Source: Fibrella rubiginis (GTDB taxonomy: Bacteria > Bacteroidota > Bacteroidia > Cytophagales > Spirosomataceae). From it: a DNA stretch of 64,000 bases. The DNA lies in the NCBI RefSeq assembly GCF_017353185.1, contig NZ_JAFMYV010000006.1:248001-312000 (forward strand), in the 5' to 3' direction. The notes under the pieces were generated by a model, which was given only the letters and a program-made list of their open reading frames with translations, did no database searches and was not told where the DNA came from. Made by a program: the position numbers and the translations under genes. Within the stretch, counting starts at the first letter, position 1, and each line of letters begins with the position of its first letter. Shown piece by piece: positions 46,401 to 54,878 of the stretch.

Positions 46401-46960
46401 ACCAGTATCTGAAGAAAGGCAACACAAATCCGGCCCTTTCCGGCAAGGTGCAGATGCTGCTCAATCTGCTCGAAACAATCTACGCCAGCCACGAAAAAGT
46501 CTTGATTTTCACGCAGTACCGCGAAATGGGTGAGCTATTAAAAGAGTTTATTCAGCAGGCGTTCGGGCAGGAACCACTCTTTTTGCACGGCGGCACCTCG
46601 CGCCCCGACCGCGACGAGATGGTGGAGCAATTTCAGAAAAACCGCTCCGACCATACCTTCATTCTGTCGTTGAAAGCGGGCGGCACGGGCCTCAACCTCA
46701 CCCAGGCCAACCACGTCATCCACTTCGACCTCTGGTGGAACCCCGCCGTAGAGAATCAGGCCACCGACCGGGCTTTCCGTATCGGCCAAACCAAGAACGT
46801 ACTGGTCTACCGCCTGATGAATCAGGGTACGCTGGAAGAGAAAATCGACGCCATGATCCGCTCCAAAAAAGAACTTGCCGACCTGAGCGTCAAAACCGGC
46901 GAAACCTGGCTCGGCGACCTCAACGACGACGAGTTGAAAGAACTGGTGAGCCTGGGATAA
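43418..46960 (+). CDS. SWIM zinc-finger SNF2 helicase
   Basis: A 1180-residue SNF2-family DNA-dependent ATPase. An N-terminal SWIM zinc finger has C126, C128, C135 and H137 (CSCPDYAMPCKHL). A long middle region precedes the ATPase. Walker A is DDMGLGKTIQ near 740, Walker B is LIIDEAQNIKNN near 835 (DEAQ rather than DEAH), and the helicase C domain ends with DLWWNPAVENQATDRAFRIG. The last codons (TWLGDLNDDELKELVSLG) are duplicated twice downstream. It probably remodels protein-DNA complexes; a defence or repair role is possible, and its 3' end is an insertion hotspot. Confidence 0.94.
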   Translation: MAERITYGKTWWGQQWLQALTRIDEANRLPRGKTYANKGAVRALKIDTNQISAQVQGSKPRPYKTKLTVPLFEANEKKALLTEIRNNPALLAQLLNRQLPPDLIDFADKRGIRLFPRSFSELQAGCSCPDYAMPCKHLAAVIYLITNEIDQNPFLVFGLKGLDLLSDLPTDTIGGGGMETVLSVQDLLTDDLLDSVGDEDDWKPDEASRNALDFAALPTLADSLLGLLTPETTFTKSNFHKDLAKAYKLFAKPMADKVVVSHPEPSDSLELQLDELLDLRKINIFSEHGDARPLPHFAIADLMGWLADLTDADWPDMSDSVRALYLTRQFTAALLRRGAVVPQLLRIGTDENQYRVRWVPATLNEAVRRQVEIISTQLPPDLLTVRWQKDILAPASPTEQVLMLSSLLLRQPIKQPTVELWERWPLEDADRLFFGQEILKFEGFGKREKPLAMQLWLNDFFLGQKRFVPILAVEDSDRGGVSPGDVFKLSLLIRDRQAEDAAAPVPLTEILDETKHAKIRMAVLQDLLVLSRHFPDLAKLTKKNGPSFLSYAPDDFVKILLETLPRMQLLGISLLLPKSLQHWVRPQVGARLKAKVSANNAFMKLDDMLTFDWQVALGDDFVSANEFQTLVDNRTGLVKIKDQYVLIDPNEFARLQKQLTKPPELTGSDLLRAALAEEFQGNRVGIGADVRALLKQFTDTAAQPLPDRLNAQLRPYQQRGYDWLVKNTALGMGSLLADDMGLGKTIQVITLLLKFKQEGRFLKQKGLVVLPTTLLTNWQKEIARFAPDLKAHVYHGANRKLPEGKKAGDYDLLLTTYGVVRSDLETFKKQTWAVLIIDEAQNIKNNDTEQTKAVKTLKSGIRIALSGTPVENRLSEFWSIMDFVNRGYLGGMSKFNEEFGKPIQQERDQQKLDLFRRVTSPFLLRRVKTDKSIISDLPDKIENNQYCALTSEQAALYQSVVSESLRAIEEKDGIARRGLVLKLMTALKQIGNHPHQYLKKGNTNPALSGKVQMLLNLLETIYASHEKVLIFTQYREMGELLKEFIQQAFGQEPLFLHGGTSRPDRDEMVEQFQKNRSDHTFILSLKAGGTGLNLTQANHVIHFDLWWNPAVENQATDRAFRIGQTKNVLVYRLMNQGTLEEKIDAMIRSKKELADLSVKTGETWLGDLNDDELKELVSLG
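46881..46960 (+). repeat. SNF2 tail, copy 1 (in the gene)
   Basis: The last 80 bases of the SNF2 gene, starting ACCTGAGCGTCAAAACCGGC. They recur almost unchanged at 57432-57508 and in decayed form at 47651-47721, bounding the accessory island. Confidence 0.9.
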
Positions 46961-46981
46961 GAATTTTCGTAACTTTCAGCT

Positions 46982-47314
46982 ATGAGCACTGCCATTCTGG
47001 AGACCGAACAACTGCTTAGCCGCCTCTCGCGGGCGGAGAAAGCACAGGTATTACAGTGGATCGTACGCGACCTAGGCGATACATTCCCTGGCATTGAACA
47101 AACAGCCGATGTGGCAGGCGGTGCGGCCTGCATTGCCAGAACTCGTATTCCGGTCTGGGTGCTCGAACAGGCCCGTCGCCTTGGTGCCACCGAAGCCGAT
47201 CTGCTGTTGGCTTACCCTACGCTTCACGCTGTTGATCTGGCAAATGCCTGGGCCTATGTGCGCACTAATACTTCTGAAATTGAGCAGGCCATAACTGAAA
47301 ATGAAGTCGACTGA
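46982..47314 (+). CDS. DUF433 antitoxin
   Basis: A 110-residue protein. VAGGAACIARTRIPVWVLEQ and DLLLAYPTLHAVDLANAWAY match DUF433, a VapB-like winged-helix antitoxin family. An N-terminal extension (about 1-40) is helical. Its last codon overlaps the start of the DUF5615 gene by one base (TGATGG), the usual layout for the pair. The partner toxin is frameshifted, so this antitoxin may be free-standing now. Confidence 0.9.
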   Translation: MSTAILETEQLLSRLSRAEKAQVLQWIVRDLGDTFPGIEQTADVAGGAACIARTRIPVWVLEQARRLGATEADLLLAYPTLHAVDLANAWAYVRTNTSEIEQAITENEVD

Positions 47315-47654
47315 TGGCATTGCTTTTAGCCGATGAGAACCTGCCAATACCCACTGTAACTGTACTGCAGCAACACGGCTACGACATATTGACTTTACTC
47401 GATTTAGGCATGGCTGGATTGGCTATTCCAGATGATGAAATATTGACTCTGGGCACTTCGCTAAACCGGTGCGTTGTTACTCAGAACCGAAAAGATTTTA
47501 TCAAATTGCATAAGCAGCACCCGATCACGCTGGCATTCTTATCTGCACAGTCGATAGTGATTTTAAGGCGCTGGTCAATCGCATTGCTCTGTGCCTTGAC
47601 GAAGCCGACTCAATTGTAGGGCAGCTATTTCGTGTCCAACACCAGCCACAATAA
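47314..47654 (+). pseudogene. DUF5615 PIN-like toxin, frameshifted
   Basis: MALLLADENLPIPTVTVLQQ and RCVVTQNRKDFIKLHKQHP match DUF5615 (Mut7-C-like PIN-fold ribonuclease). After HP at about 47521 the frame is lost. Restoring one G near 47523 gives DHAGILICTVDSDFKALVNR and an ending at 47654. As it stands the product is 101 residues with an unrelated tail. Loss of the toxin while the antitoxin stays open fits relaxed selection. Confidence 0.85.
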
Positions 47655-47721
47655 AACCGACGAAGCCTGGCTCAGAGACTCCAACAACGACGAATTGTAG
47701 GAACTGGTTAGTTTGAGATAG
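47651..47721 (+). repeat. SNF2 tail, copy 2 (decayed)
   Basis: Reads KTDEAWLRDSNNDEL, stop, ELVSLR, stop, and aligns to the SNF2 ending KTGETWLGDLNDDELKELVS. It begins right at the DUF5615 stop codon. AAA to TAG at the Lys codon shows it no longer codes. Confidence 0.85.
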
Positions 47722-47724
47722 TTA

Positions 47725-47766
47725 CAGGAAATAGATTTCCTGGTTTGGGTGACTTATGTATATTTG
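47725..47766 (+). promoter_or_regulatory. operator and promoter of the six-gene operon
   Basis: CAGGAAATAGATTTCCTG (47725-47742) is a palindrome with perfect 8-base arms. It ends 16 bases before TATATTTG (47759-47766), a TAnnTTTG element, and so overlaps the expected -33 region. This is a good site for a repressor. The operon start codon is at 47804. Confidence 0.55.
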
Positions 47767-47803
47767 AAAATCAGCAGTATATGAAAGCATCTAATTAGTT
47801 CTG

Positions 47804-48979
47804 ATGAGCAGTCTCTTACAATTTATAGCCGAACAGACATCTGGCACTTTTTACAAATCAGCTCGCTATTGCGTAGACGCAGAGGTAAATATTCCGTCTT
47901 TATCTTATGATGATCCGCAATACTTCACTATACAAAGAGATAAGTTTGGTGAAACTGACACTAGCTTGCGAACAACCAAAGATCTTAAACAACTAGCTCG
48001 CCAGATACAACACACTGAGGCACCGTTGTTTAGCTACTTTTTAGATGGGTCGCGGCGTGTTTATAAAGTAGATGATATAGCTTATCAGAAACGTATCTTT
48101 CCGGTAGTTGGGGGGCAGGTGGGCGTTGCTTGCTGTGAACGAAAAAGTCCTGACACGTTTAGAACAGCCATATTTGAAAATCATCTTGTCCTATCATTAC
48201 CTACACTCGCCGCTAGTGACGGAATGGGGCGACCAGAACTGTTTTTTGGCAATCTGTTAAGCCAGATTAATGAAATGCAGCGCTTGAAGCGATTCGGTCT
48301 TCAATTTTCAGAAGTACTGCCCTACAATTCAGACCGAAACGATGGGGGACGCGAAGAGTACATGGACCGGGGGACGGTTAAGATTCAAGCCAAGATGATT
48401 GCGTCTGAGAAAAAGGTAGTGGAAGAACTGGTGCGCAATAACCTACTAAATCAAGATAACTACCTCATCAAGGACGGTTCACTCCAATACCCTAAAACAG
48501 GAATAAAGGCCGTGGATATTGAAACAGCTCGCTTCCGAAGCAATTTTCGGCGCGTTGTAGGCGTGTCTAAGTTATTCAACCCTGAGTTCTCCAAGGACAA
48601 GCGTGGTCAGAGTAACGCGTCTGCTATTGCTGATTTGCTGCCTTATCACCGGACTCCGGTAGCTATGTACCAGGAAAGCCGAGTGGGGAATGTCTACTTC
48701 GCCATTTGGTACGTTCGAATTCGGGAGCGCAAACACAGCGATAGTCCGTTTGCTGGTGTGGTGAAATTAGAAAAGATTTTGGTGACGGATGATGAGCAGA
48801 ATTACGGGTTGGACAGTTCAGAGGTGGACCGGATTACGGCCAATATCATCAATGAGCGTAACCCAGTATGTTATGGCAAAGACCAACGGTGGGCTAACCA
48901 TTTGTATCCAGTATACCTGACAGAAACATTCATTAAGAGTCGCTACCTAAGTGACCTGTACTTTATTAACCTTTTCTAA
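47804..48979 (+). CDS. NurA-like nuclease
   Basis: A 391-residue protein resembling NurA, the 5'-3' nuclease that works with the HerA translocase. Family marks are the first acidic motif DGSRR (D81), CCERK near 110, the second motif LIKDGSLQY (D224), VVGVSKLF (about 251-258) and FAIWYVRIRE. There is no signal peptide. The HerA gene follows after ten bases, matching the usual pairing. It heads a six-gene operon. In archaea the pair resects DNA ends; here a defence role is inferred from the accessory setting. Confidence 0.82.
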   Translation: MSSLLQFIAEQTSGTFYKSARYCVDAEVNIPSLSYDDPQYFTIQRDKFGETDTSLRTTKDLKQLARQIQHTEAPLFSYFLDGSRRVYKVDDIAYQKRIFPVVGGQVGVACCERKSPDTFRTAIFENHLVLSLPTLAASDGMGRPELFFGNLLSQINEMQRLKRFGLQFSEVLPYNSDRNDGGREEYMDRGTVKIQAKMIASEKKVVEELVRNNLLNQDNYLIKDGSLQYPKTGIKAVDIETARFRSNFRRVVGVSKLFNPEFSKDKRGQSNASAIADLLPYHRTPVAMYQESRVGNVYFAIWYVRIRERKHSDSPFAGVVKLEKILVTDDEQNYGLDSSEVDRITANIINERNPVCYGKDQRWANHLYPVYLTETFIKSRYLSDLYFINLF

Positions 48980-48989
48980 ACTCGTTACA

Positions 48990-50663
48990 ATGCCTAAACA
49001 GATTGGCAAGGTCATTGCCACCGAAAAATCCCCATCTACGATTGATGAATTCCACTTTTGGACTGATAAAAAGCTAATTATTAAGCCGTTTGACGTTGTG
49101 ACGGTTGAACACCTACAATCCAAAAGCTGCTCGGAGAGATCGCTAACGTATGGGGTCGTTGAAGAAATTTCACACATAACCGATTCTGCTAGTTCGTTAG
49201 CAGGCTTTATTTCGAGTGATTTTGGGGATGTATCAGCCAGCCTCAATACTCAACGTATTGGTATGAATTATGTCAAAGCCCGCGTCGTAGGTAACTCGCA
49301 AGACATATATACACCTGTACTTGACGGGCAAGCAGTATCACTAGCGGATGAAGAAAATGTCAGAAAGGCTTTAGGACTTTCTGATGTAAAGAATCCTCTA
49401 CCGGGTGGCTACATTCAGATGTATGAGGAAGATCCAATTACCATCCCAGTGCATTTCAACTCTCATTTCTTAATTGGACCAGAGGGTGCCCACCTCAATA
49501 TCTCCGGCATATCAGGACTGGCAGCAAAGACATCCTACGCAATGTTTCTGCTGAAAAGCATTCAGAATGAATACATGAAGAATGCACATCAGCATAAGGA
49601 TAGTGTAGCCTTTGTCATTCTGAACGTGAAAGGACGGGACCTGTTAGCCTTAGATGAATCCAATGATGCCTTAACCGATGATGACCGCAATCGTTATAAG
49701 GAACTTGGCGTTGAACCAGCACCCTTCGCTCAGGTAAAATACTTCTATCCCTACGCAAAGGATTTAAACACGGCTACATATGGCCGAGATTTCGACACAC
49801 AAAAACACGAGGGTAAAGCTTTTCAATACAAGTACACTTACAGCGATGACAAGGACAAAATAGATATGTTGTTCGCTAACATTGATGATCCAAATGGTAC
49901 AATGGAATCCATCGTGGCTACAATAAGCTCCGATAGCAGTGAATTCTCAAAAAAGACCAATTGGAATGACTTTCGACAAGAACTCAGCGAATACAAGCAG
50001 GCCGGAAACGCGAAGGACAAGGAGATATCGATACTTAGCTGGCGAAAATTCAACCGCCATATAAATCGAATTCTTGAGAAAAGCTTAATCTTCAACGATA
50101 ACGTAGATCACAAAAAGGGAGATAGGCGGTTGCAAGAGGCCATTCAAAACATTCAGAAAAATGATGTTTACGTCATTGATGTGGCTAAATTGGATGAAGA
50201 AACTCAAGGGTTCGTTTTTGGCGATGTGATGAGTTCAATTTATGATCTTAAACTCGGACAGATTGATGATAGAAAGGAAGAAGACATTCCGTCGAAAATC
50301 ATCGTCTTTGTAGACGAGTTGAACAAATACGCTTCCAAGGACGTACCTCGCAACTCGCCGGTGCTACGCCGTATCCTCGAAGTTACAGAACGAGGACGGT
50401 CATTGGGTATAGTCCTGTTTGCTGCTGAACAATTTAGGAGCGACATTCACGATAGGGTCAAGGGCAACTGCGCTACCCACGCCTACGGGCGAACAAACGG
50501 CATTGAGGTTTCCAAGGGCGATTATCAATACGTACCTACTGTGTACAAGTCGATGATGACCCGGCTCAAGCAAGGCGAGTACATTCTCCAAAACCCGGTG
50601 TTCAGGTCCCTATTAAATATTAAATTTCCTAATCCTATCTACCGCCAATTCAAGAATGGATAA
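48990..50663 (+). CDS. HerA-like DNA translocase ATPase
   Basis: A 557-residue FtsK/HerA-superfamily ATPase. The N-terminal beta-barrel (KQIGKVIATEKS, about 1-100) is HerA-like. The P-loop HLNISGISGLAAKTSYAMFL (about 168-187) is unusual: the Gly before the Lys is Ala. Walker B is IIVFVDELNKY near 436. An arginine-rich sensor region follows (RRILEVTERGRSLGIVLFAA). The start at 48990 gives the family N-terminus. The stop overlaps the next gene by eight bases. It probably forms a hexamer that feeds DNA to NurA. Confidence 0.88.
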   Translation: MPKQIGKVIATEKSPSTIDEFHFWTDKKLIIKPFDVVTVEHLQSKSCSERSLTYGVVEEISHITDSASSLAGFISSDFGDVSASLNTQRIGMNYVKARVVGNSQDIYTPVLDGQAVSLADEENVRKALGLSDVKNPLPGGYIQMYEEDPITIPVHFNSHFLIGPEGAHLNISGISGLAAKTSYAMFLLKSIQNEYMKNAHQHKDSVAFVILNVKGRDLLALDESNDALTDDDRNRYKELGVEPAPFAQVKYFYPYAKDLNTATYGRDFDTQKHEGKAFQYKYTYSDDKDKIDMLFANIDDPNGTMESIVATISSDSSEFSKKTNWNDFRQELSEYKQAGNAKDKEISILSWRKFNRHINRILEKSLIFNDNVDHKKGDRRLQEAIQNIQKNDVYVIDVAKLDEETQGFVFGDVMSSIYDLKLGQIDDRKEEDIPSKIIVFVDELNKYASKDVPRNSPVLRRILEVTERGRSLGIVLFAAEQFRSDIHDRVKGNCATHAYGRTNGIEVSKGDYQYVPTVYKSMMTRLKQGEYILQNPVFRSLLNIKFPNPIYRQFKNG

Positions 50664-52200
50664 GTCTGTCAAGCCGGTTATTGGTAAGTACGTAATCGAA
50701 AACCTCACGGTTGGTATGTATGATGACCCATTGTGCATCTATCGTGAATACATTCAGAACTCAGCCGATGCCATTGACCAAGCCGTATCTATCGGGCTGG
50801 TTGAGAAAAAGGATGCCAGCATATTTATCCATATTGATACAGCCCTCAAATCCATCACCATCACCGACAATGGTATAGGTGTTTCTCAGAACCAAGTAGT
50901 ATCCGTTTTACAGAACGTGGCTGAGTCCGATAAAGAAATTGGACGAGAGCGCGGCTTTCGGGGTATCGGACGATTAGGAGGGTTGGCTTATTGCGAAACA
51001 CTTGTTTTCGAAACATCGAGCCGGGAAGAAGCAACTAAGTCAGTAATGACCTGGAATGCTAAAGAATTGAAGCGTACCGTCAGCGACCGATCTCAAAAAG
51101 AGGACGCCGCTGATGTAATTAGCCGCATTGTTCAATTCAAAACAGCAGGTGAAGACATTGATGCACACTATTTTCGAATAACTATGTCAGGGGTTAGTAG
51201 CGCTGTTTTACTGGATACTACTGCTGTAAAGGATTACCTAACCATGGTAGCTCCTTTACCATTCGACAGCAATTTTAGTTTTCGCAAACGTATCCAGGAG
51301 GAGTTAAGTAAAAATAGGCTTGTAGTGGACGATTACACTGTTTTCCTGAACCACGAACAACTCTACAAGGCGTATACAAACTACTTCTATGTTGAGAGTA
51401 GTGGCAAGCGGGTCAAAGCTGGTGAAATACAGGATATTCAATTTTTTAAAGGTGTCAATGAGCACGATGAAGTCCTTTATTGGGGCTGGCATAGCGTATC
51501 TGACACACAGAATAACCAATTAAAACCTATTAATCAGGCGAGAGGGCTACGGCTGCGTAAAAGCAACATTCAAATTGGTAACGAACGACGCTTAGCCAAC
51601 CTGTTTAAAGACCCGCGCTTCAATATGTACGTGGTTGGGGAAGTGCACACTTGGCACAAAGACCTGATTCCTAACGGTCGGCGCGATGATTTCGAAGATA
51701 CTGTCGCTATTGCTGAATTGCGTGAGAAACTGAAACCTGTCTGCAACAACATCCAGGCCGTTTCGTACAAAGCGTCTGAATTGAAAAATGCCCAGAAAGC
51801 CATTGATGACTTACAGACATTACGCGAGACGGTTGCCGAAAAACAGCAAAATGGCTTCACAAACAAAGAAGAAGTTAGGCAGACGGAAGAACTGATCGAA
51901 CGCAAGCAGCAGAAAGCTCAACAAGCCGAACGAGTCATCAATAAGTTTAGAGAAACCGTAAACGCCAGCGAACCAAGCCCTTCCAAGCATGTGTTGGGAG
52001 GTATCATCAAGCCTAACCTCCCTTCGGTAGAAGAGATGGTGATGCCTTTCATCAGTAAGTCGCCATTGCGGACGGACAAATTGAGTCTCAAAAAGGACCA
52101 GCGAAAGCTCATGCAACGGGTATTCAACGTGATTTATAACGCTTTACCGAAAGAGTTAGCTGAAACGGTGATTCTTAAAATTGAGGAGGAATTCAAATGA
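50656..52200 (+). CDS. GHKL/HSP90-type ATPase 1
   Basis: A 514-residue protein with an N-terminal GHKL ATP-binding domain. The N-box is YREYIQNSADAID with E31 and N35, the G1 box is TDNGIG (70-75), and the G2 box is RGFRGIGRLGGLAY (99-112). A middle domain follows, then a coiled coil (about 370-440), and a C-terminal region with LPSVEEMVMPFI. It overlaps both neighbours (8 and 4 bases). HSP90/MutL-type clamps close on ATP binding; this one may gate or load the nuclease complex. Function is inferred. Confidence 0.85.
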   Translation: MDKSVKPVIGKYVIENLTVGMYDDPLCIYREYIQNSADAIDQAVSIGLVEKKDASIFIHIDTALKSITITDNGIGVSQNQVVSVLQNVAESDKEIGRERGFRGIGRLGGLAYCETLVFETSSREEATKSVMTWNAKELKRTVSDRSQKEDAADVISRIVQFKTAGEDIDAHYFRITMSGVSSAVLLDTTAVKDYLTMVAPLPFDSNFSFRKRIQEELSKNRLVVDDYTVFLNHEQLYKAYTNYFYVESSGKRVKAGEIQDIQFFKGVNEHDEVLYWGWHSVSDTQNNQLKPINQARGLRLRKSNIQIGNERRLANLFKDPRFNMYVVGEVHTWHKDLIPNGRRDDFEDTVAIAELREKLKPVCNNIQAVSYKASELKNAQKAIDDLQTLRETVAEKQQNGFTNKEEVRQTEELIERKQQKAQQAERVINKFRETVNASEPSPSKHVLGGIIKPNLPSVEEMVMPFISKSPLRTDKLSLKKDQRKLMQRVFNVIYNALPKELAETVILKIEEEFK

Positions 52201-53861
52201 AACTCACAAAATCCGATATAGGGGCTGAAGTTATTTCAATCTTGACAAGAGGTATGTACCCTGACCCCCGCGATGCAGTAAGGGAATACATCCAAAACGC
52301 AGTAGATGCTAAAGCTAAGAATGTCTCTGTAAGTGTAAGGCAGAGTTCTGTTGTAATTGAAGACGACGGTGTTGGTATGAATTACGATACGCTTCGTAAG
52401 GCTCTGCGTATGGGAATTTCAGACAAACGTCCTGGTAAAGACGTAGGTTTTATGGGTATTGGTATATATAGTGCATTTCATCTATGCGATACACTAACGA
52501 TATATACAAAAACAGCAGATACTTCTCCTCAATCAGTTCGAATGAATTTTGCCTCGATGCGCTCAACATTAAATGTACAACGCGATAAGCGATTAAATGG
52601 CGAAATAGATGGCGATCAACTGACTGATTTACAAACACTTCTAGAAAACAACATTACATTACAAGATGAATATTCTTTAATGGAGAACGAGTATCCTGTG
52701 TTACATGGGACTCGAGTAGAGTTGGTTGGCTTAGATCCCATTTTGGATGATTCACTAAATAATTTTGATCTTTTAAGCAATTACTTACGTGATGTCGTTC
52801 CTTTGCGTTTCGACAGAGACCAATTTACATGGGGTGGTCTAATCGAAGATACAATCAATGAATCTTGCGATAATAACGGAGCACATTTTGAGTTAGTCAA
52901 CCTTAAGCTTGGCGTTAGTGGTCGATCTGCCGATCTATTTAGACCTTATTTGAACTCTGATTTTTCTAACTCAGCACCGCAAAAGCCTTTTTTTAAATCG
53001 ATCAAAAAAGGGGGGATACTATTAGGTGTCGCTTGGGGGTGTCTCAACTCAACAAAAGAAAGAATTAGTAAGAAAGAACTCAGAGGCTTTTTATTAAAAA
53101 AACAAGGATTTTCTGTTGGAAAAAGAGAATCTCTTGCTCGTCTTTTTGGATCATCAAACACCCATTTTGACCGCTATATTGGTGAAATCATTGTTGTCAG
53201 CCCGGATATTTTACCCAATGCCGCTCGTAATGGATTAGAAGTATCCGCTCTTAAAACATGGTTTGATGAACAACTTGCTAAAGAAGTTGCTCCATTCTTC
53301 AATGGCAAATCAACTGCGTTTCAAGAGAAAAAAAAGGCAGAAGAACTTTTAGATGAATTAGGCGGTCAGTTAAAAGATATTTTAGTTAGATTTAGTCCAA
53401 ATGAAGATAATCCAGATACGTTAATTAATCTAATTGCTGAAATAAATAGTACAGTTAATATTAAATTAAAAACCGATAAAAATGGGAAAATAATACGTGT
53501 TGAAAGGAATACTGATTTTCAGAATCTATTAAATGTGTCAAAAAAACTCGAAAAAGATATCAGATTTCGTTTAGAACAACTTTTCAATAACAAACAACAT
53601 GTAAAAAAGCCTCATCAGCAAAAATCTCAAAATCAAGCATCGGTTGCGGAAGACCTCAATCAATATACGGCATCTGAGACGTTGAAGAAATTCAAATCGC
53701 TTACCGATGTGCTTGATGATGTTGGCATAGAATATTCTGATGTAATAGGTAAAATATTATTTTTGATCAACGAAAAATTTGTCTCACTGGCTGATAATAA
53801 ATCTCAACAATATAGACTACTTAACGAACTAAAAGAAGAAATTGAAAGCCTTCAACTTTAA
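52197..53861 (+). CDS. GHKL/HSP90-type ATPase 2
   Basis: A 554-residue second GHKL ATPase: N-box VREYIQNAVDAKAK with E30 and N34, G1 EDDGVGM (56-61), G2 GKDVGFMGIGIYSAFHLC (80-97). The N-boxes resemble those of the preceding gene (YP-DP-x-REYIQNxxDA), so the two may be paralogues working as a heteromer. The C-terminal third is Lys/Asn-rich with a long helical part. The start is ATGA-coupled to the previous stop. Base composition is clearly more AT-rich than the flanking chromosome. Confidence 0.85.
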   Translation: MKLTKSDIGAEVISILTRGMYPDPRDAVREYIQNAVDAKAKNVSVSVRQSSVVIEDDGVGMNYDTLRKALRMGISDKRPGKDVGFMGIGIYSAFHLCDTLTIYTKTADTSPQSVRMNFASMRSTLNVQRDKRLNGEIDGDQLTDLQTLLENNITLQDEYSLMENEYPVLHGTRVELVGLDPILDDSLNNFDLLSNYLRDVVPLRFDRDQFTWGGLIEDTINESCDNNGAHFELVNLKLGVSGRSADLFRPYLNSDFSNSAPQKPFFKSIKKGGILLGVAWGCLNSTKERISKKELRGFLLKKQGFSVGKRESLARLFGSSNTHFDRYIGEIIVVSPDILPNAARNGLEVSALKTWFDEQLAKEVAPFFNGKSTAFQEKKKAEELLDELGGQLKDILVRFSPNEDNPDTLINLIAEINSTVNIKLKTDKNGKIIRVERNTDFQNLLNVSKKLEKDIRFRLEQLFNNKQHVKKPHQQKSQNQASVAEDLNQYTASETLKKFKSLTDVLDDVGIEYSDVIGKILFLINEKFVSLADNKSQQYRLLNELKEEIESLQL

Positions 53862-53876
53862 CTTAACAACTACGTA

Positions 53877-54878
53877 ATGTCAGCACAATTTAGTACTGAA
53901 TCAAAAAGAGCTATACGTTCAGTCTGGGCTAAACTACTTTTGTCTTTTTTGCATGATACTTTAAATAAGAAACTAGTTTATTTAGGCCTTCCAGGTGAAA
54001 ATGCATATGATATCCATGAATGGATTGAGTATCTTGATATTGTATACGCTTTTGAGTGCGGAAATTACAAAAGTCAGCTAAGTGTGGAAGAGGCAAGAAA
54101 GAAACTTATTGCACTAGAAGAGATTGGCCTTACTTTACAAAGAAAAAAACAGTTGTCTGATTTTCAGCTATACGACGGATATATTGAAGAGGTCATAATA
54201 CGTGGTTTCGATAATTCGGCATCTCAAAAAGATTTTATTCAGGGTGACGTAATAACTTTGTACAATCTCGACTTCTGTAATCAAGTAACTTCACCAATTG
54301 AATACCGTGACAAGGAAGGGAACTTGGAAAAAGCTTTTAAATTTGATGCTATTGGAAAGTTGCTTAAGTTGCAGCAAAGTATGAAGCCATCCTCTAAAAA
54401 GTTCATAATGTTTTTAACTTTACACTGTAGTTTCAAAGGCAAAGAATTTCATAATTTTCAAAACTTTCCTCCAGATGGTCAATTCAAAAAATATTTACAA
54501 GTAGTTGAACGTTTATCTAAAGGGAAAAAGGCTCCCTATTGGATAAAGGCTTTTGTGTATTACCACTTAAGCGGATATTTTAAAATGCATCAGTTTACCG
54601 CTGATTTTCTACCAGTTATACATTATATAGGTGATAACTCGGAGCCGTTGCTTTGTTTCACCATCATTGGAACCCAAGGCGCAACACACGCTGAAAGTTC
54701 AAACCAGCAAATTAATAATTTTTTGAATGGAAAATTTATCTCCGTAGATTCAAATGGAGGTTTCATCAATAATGCCAGTCTTGTTGCTCATGATGAGGTA
54801 GACTGGGAGGATGTAAATCCTCTACAGTTGTTCAAGTCTTCTAAGATGTATAAAGAAAATTGGAAAGATACCAAATGA
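53877..54878 (+). CDS. unrecognised operon protein, possibly methyltransferase-like
   Basis: A 333-residue protein; I do not recognise the family. Visible marks are KLVYLGLPGENAYDIHEW (32-49), DIVYAFE (54-60), ITLYNLDFCNQVTSPI (126-141) and FKFDAIGKLLKLQ (154-166). The order (Gly-rich loop, acidic strand end, then NLDFCN) recalls a Rossmann methyltransferase with motifs I, II and IV, but this is weak. No membrane segment is present. It lies 15 bases after GHKL 2 and is ATGA-coupled to the radical-SAM gene. It may be the substrate or effector partner. Confidence 0.75.
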   Translation: MSAQFSTESKRAIRSVWAKLLLSFLHDTLNKKLVYLGLPGENAYDIHEWIEYLDIVYAFECGNYKSQLSVEEARKKLIALEEIGLTLQRKKQLSDFQLYDGYIEEVIIRGFDNSASQKDFIQGDVITLYNLDFCNQVTSPIEYRDKEGNLEKAFKFDAIGKLLKLQQSMKPSSKKFIMFLTLHCSFKGKEFHNFQNFPPDGQFKKYLQVVERLSKGKKAPYWIKAFVYYHLSGYFKMHQFTADFLPVIHYIGDNSEPLLCFTIIGTQGATHAESSNQQINNFLNGKFISVDSNGGFINNASLVAHDEVDWEDVNPLQLFKSSKMYKENWKDTK

